Part shown: one piece after another, positions 6,471-6,519 of the stretch
Layout of the letters: every line of letters starts with the position of its first letter
Position numbering within the stretch: position 1 is the stretch's first letter
From: Spartobacteria bacterium
GTDB taxonomy: Bacteria > Verrucomicrobiota > Verrucomicrobiia > Chthoniobacterales > UBA6821
DNA length: 6,519 nucleotides
Direction of reading: 5' to 3'
Assembly: GCA_947466005.1 (NCBI GenBank)
Contig: CANIBV010000089.1
Location: forward strand, 1 to 6,519
Notes under the pieces: generated by a model
What the model was told of the DNA's origin: nothing
The model's input: the letters and a program-made list of their open reading frames with translations, nothing else
Databases searched by the model: none
Made by a program: the position numbers and the translations under genes

Positions 6471-6519
6471 CAAAGCATAAGACTCACAGGGATGAAGGTG
6501 ATGAAAGAGATGCTGGACC
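6470..6519 (-). CDS. Possible 3' end of an upstream gene at the right edge
   Basis: On the minus strand one frame is open from the window edge to TGA at 6472-6470 and reads SSISFITFIPVSLML, a hydrophobic tail. Its stop shares one base with the ATG of the glycosyltransferase gene (TGATG), a spacing typical of translationally coupled genes. With only 16 visible codons the open frame could be chance. The glycosyltransferase's own frame is also open to the edge, so that gene could instead begin further upstream. Confidence 0.25.
   Translation of the reverse strand, partial: SSISFITFIPVSLML

Noticed and set aside
6471..6473. TTG as the glycosyltransferase start
   Set aside because: An ATG follows directly at 6470 and overlaps the preceding TGA; it is the stronger start and changes only one residue.

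Overview
The window is a piece of bacterial chromosome carrying four complete protein genes, plus the 3' part of a fifth at the left edge. No rRNA, tRNA, CRISPR array or recognisable mobile element is visible. Most genes are GC-rich; one sampled 60-base line inside the chaperone gene is 41/60 G+C. The style of the SerRS and TilS proteins, the HscA-type Hsp70, and the lack of Shine-Dalgarno sequences before most starts suggest a Verrucomicrobiota-like or related PVC-group bacterium. That assignment is inference from remembered family patterns, not from a search.

Layout, left to right. (1) 1-1225 (+): the C-terminal two thirds of an HscA-like Hsp70 chaperone, whose family role is iron-sulfur cluster transfer with a scaffold protein. 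(2) 1226-1461: a non-coding gap with weak hairpins. (3) 1462-2910 (+): an AT-richer gene for a polytopic membrane glycosyltransferase of the GT22/Alg9-PigB mannosyltransferase type, with an HKE-x-RF motif. Its base composition is clearly unlike its neighbours. (4) 2911-3113: a gap with two hairpins and, next to the serS start, a tandem 7-bp repeat. (5) 3114-4379 (+): serS, seryl-tRNA synthetase. (6) 4380-4513: a gap with two clusters of 8-bp repeats facing each other as a long imperfect inverted repeat. (7) 4514-5470 (+): tilS, tRNA(Ile) lysidine synthetase, in a short form without the usual C-terminal domain. (8) 5457-6470 (-): a GT4-like cytoplasmic glycosyltransferase, converging on tilS with a 14-bp overlap. 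An open frame at the right edge may be the tail of a gene upstream of it, with stop and start overlapping as TGATG.

The genes do not form one obvious pathway. serS and tilS both serve translation (tRNA charging and tRNA anticodon modification) and may be co-transcribed. hscA serves Fe-S biogenesis. The two glycosyltransferases point to cell-envelope polysaccharide or glycolipid synthesis, the right-hand one probably at the edge of a larger cluster outside the window. The least ordinary features are the compositionally foreign GT22-like gene lodged between housekeeping genes, and the short-period repeats in the two gaps preceding serS and tilS. I found no clear new system.
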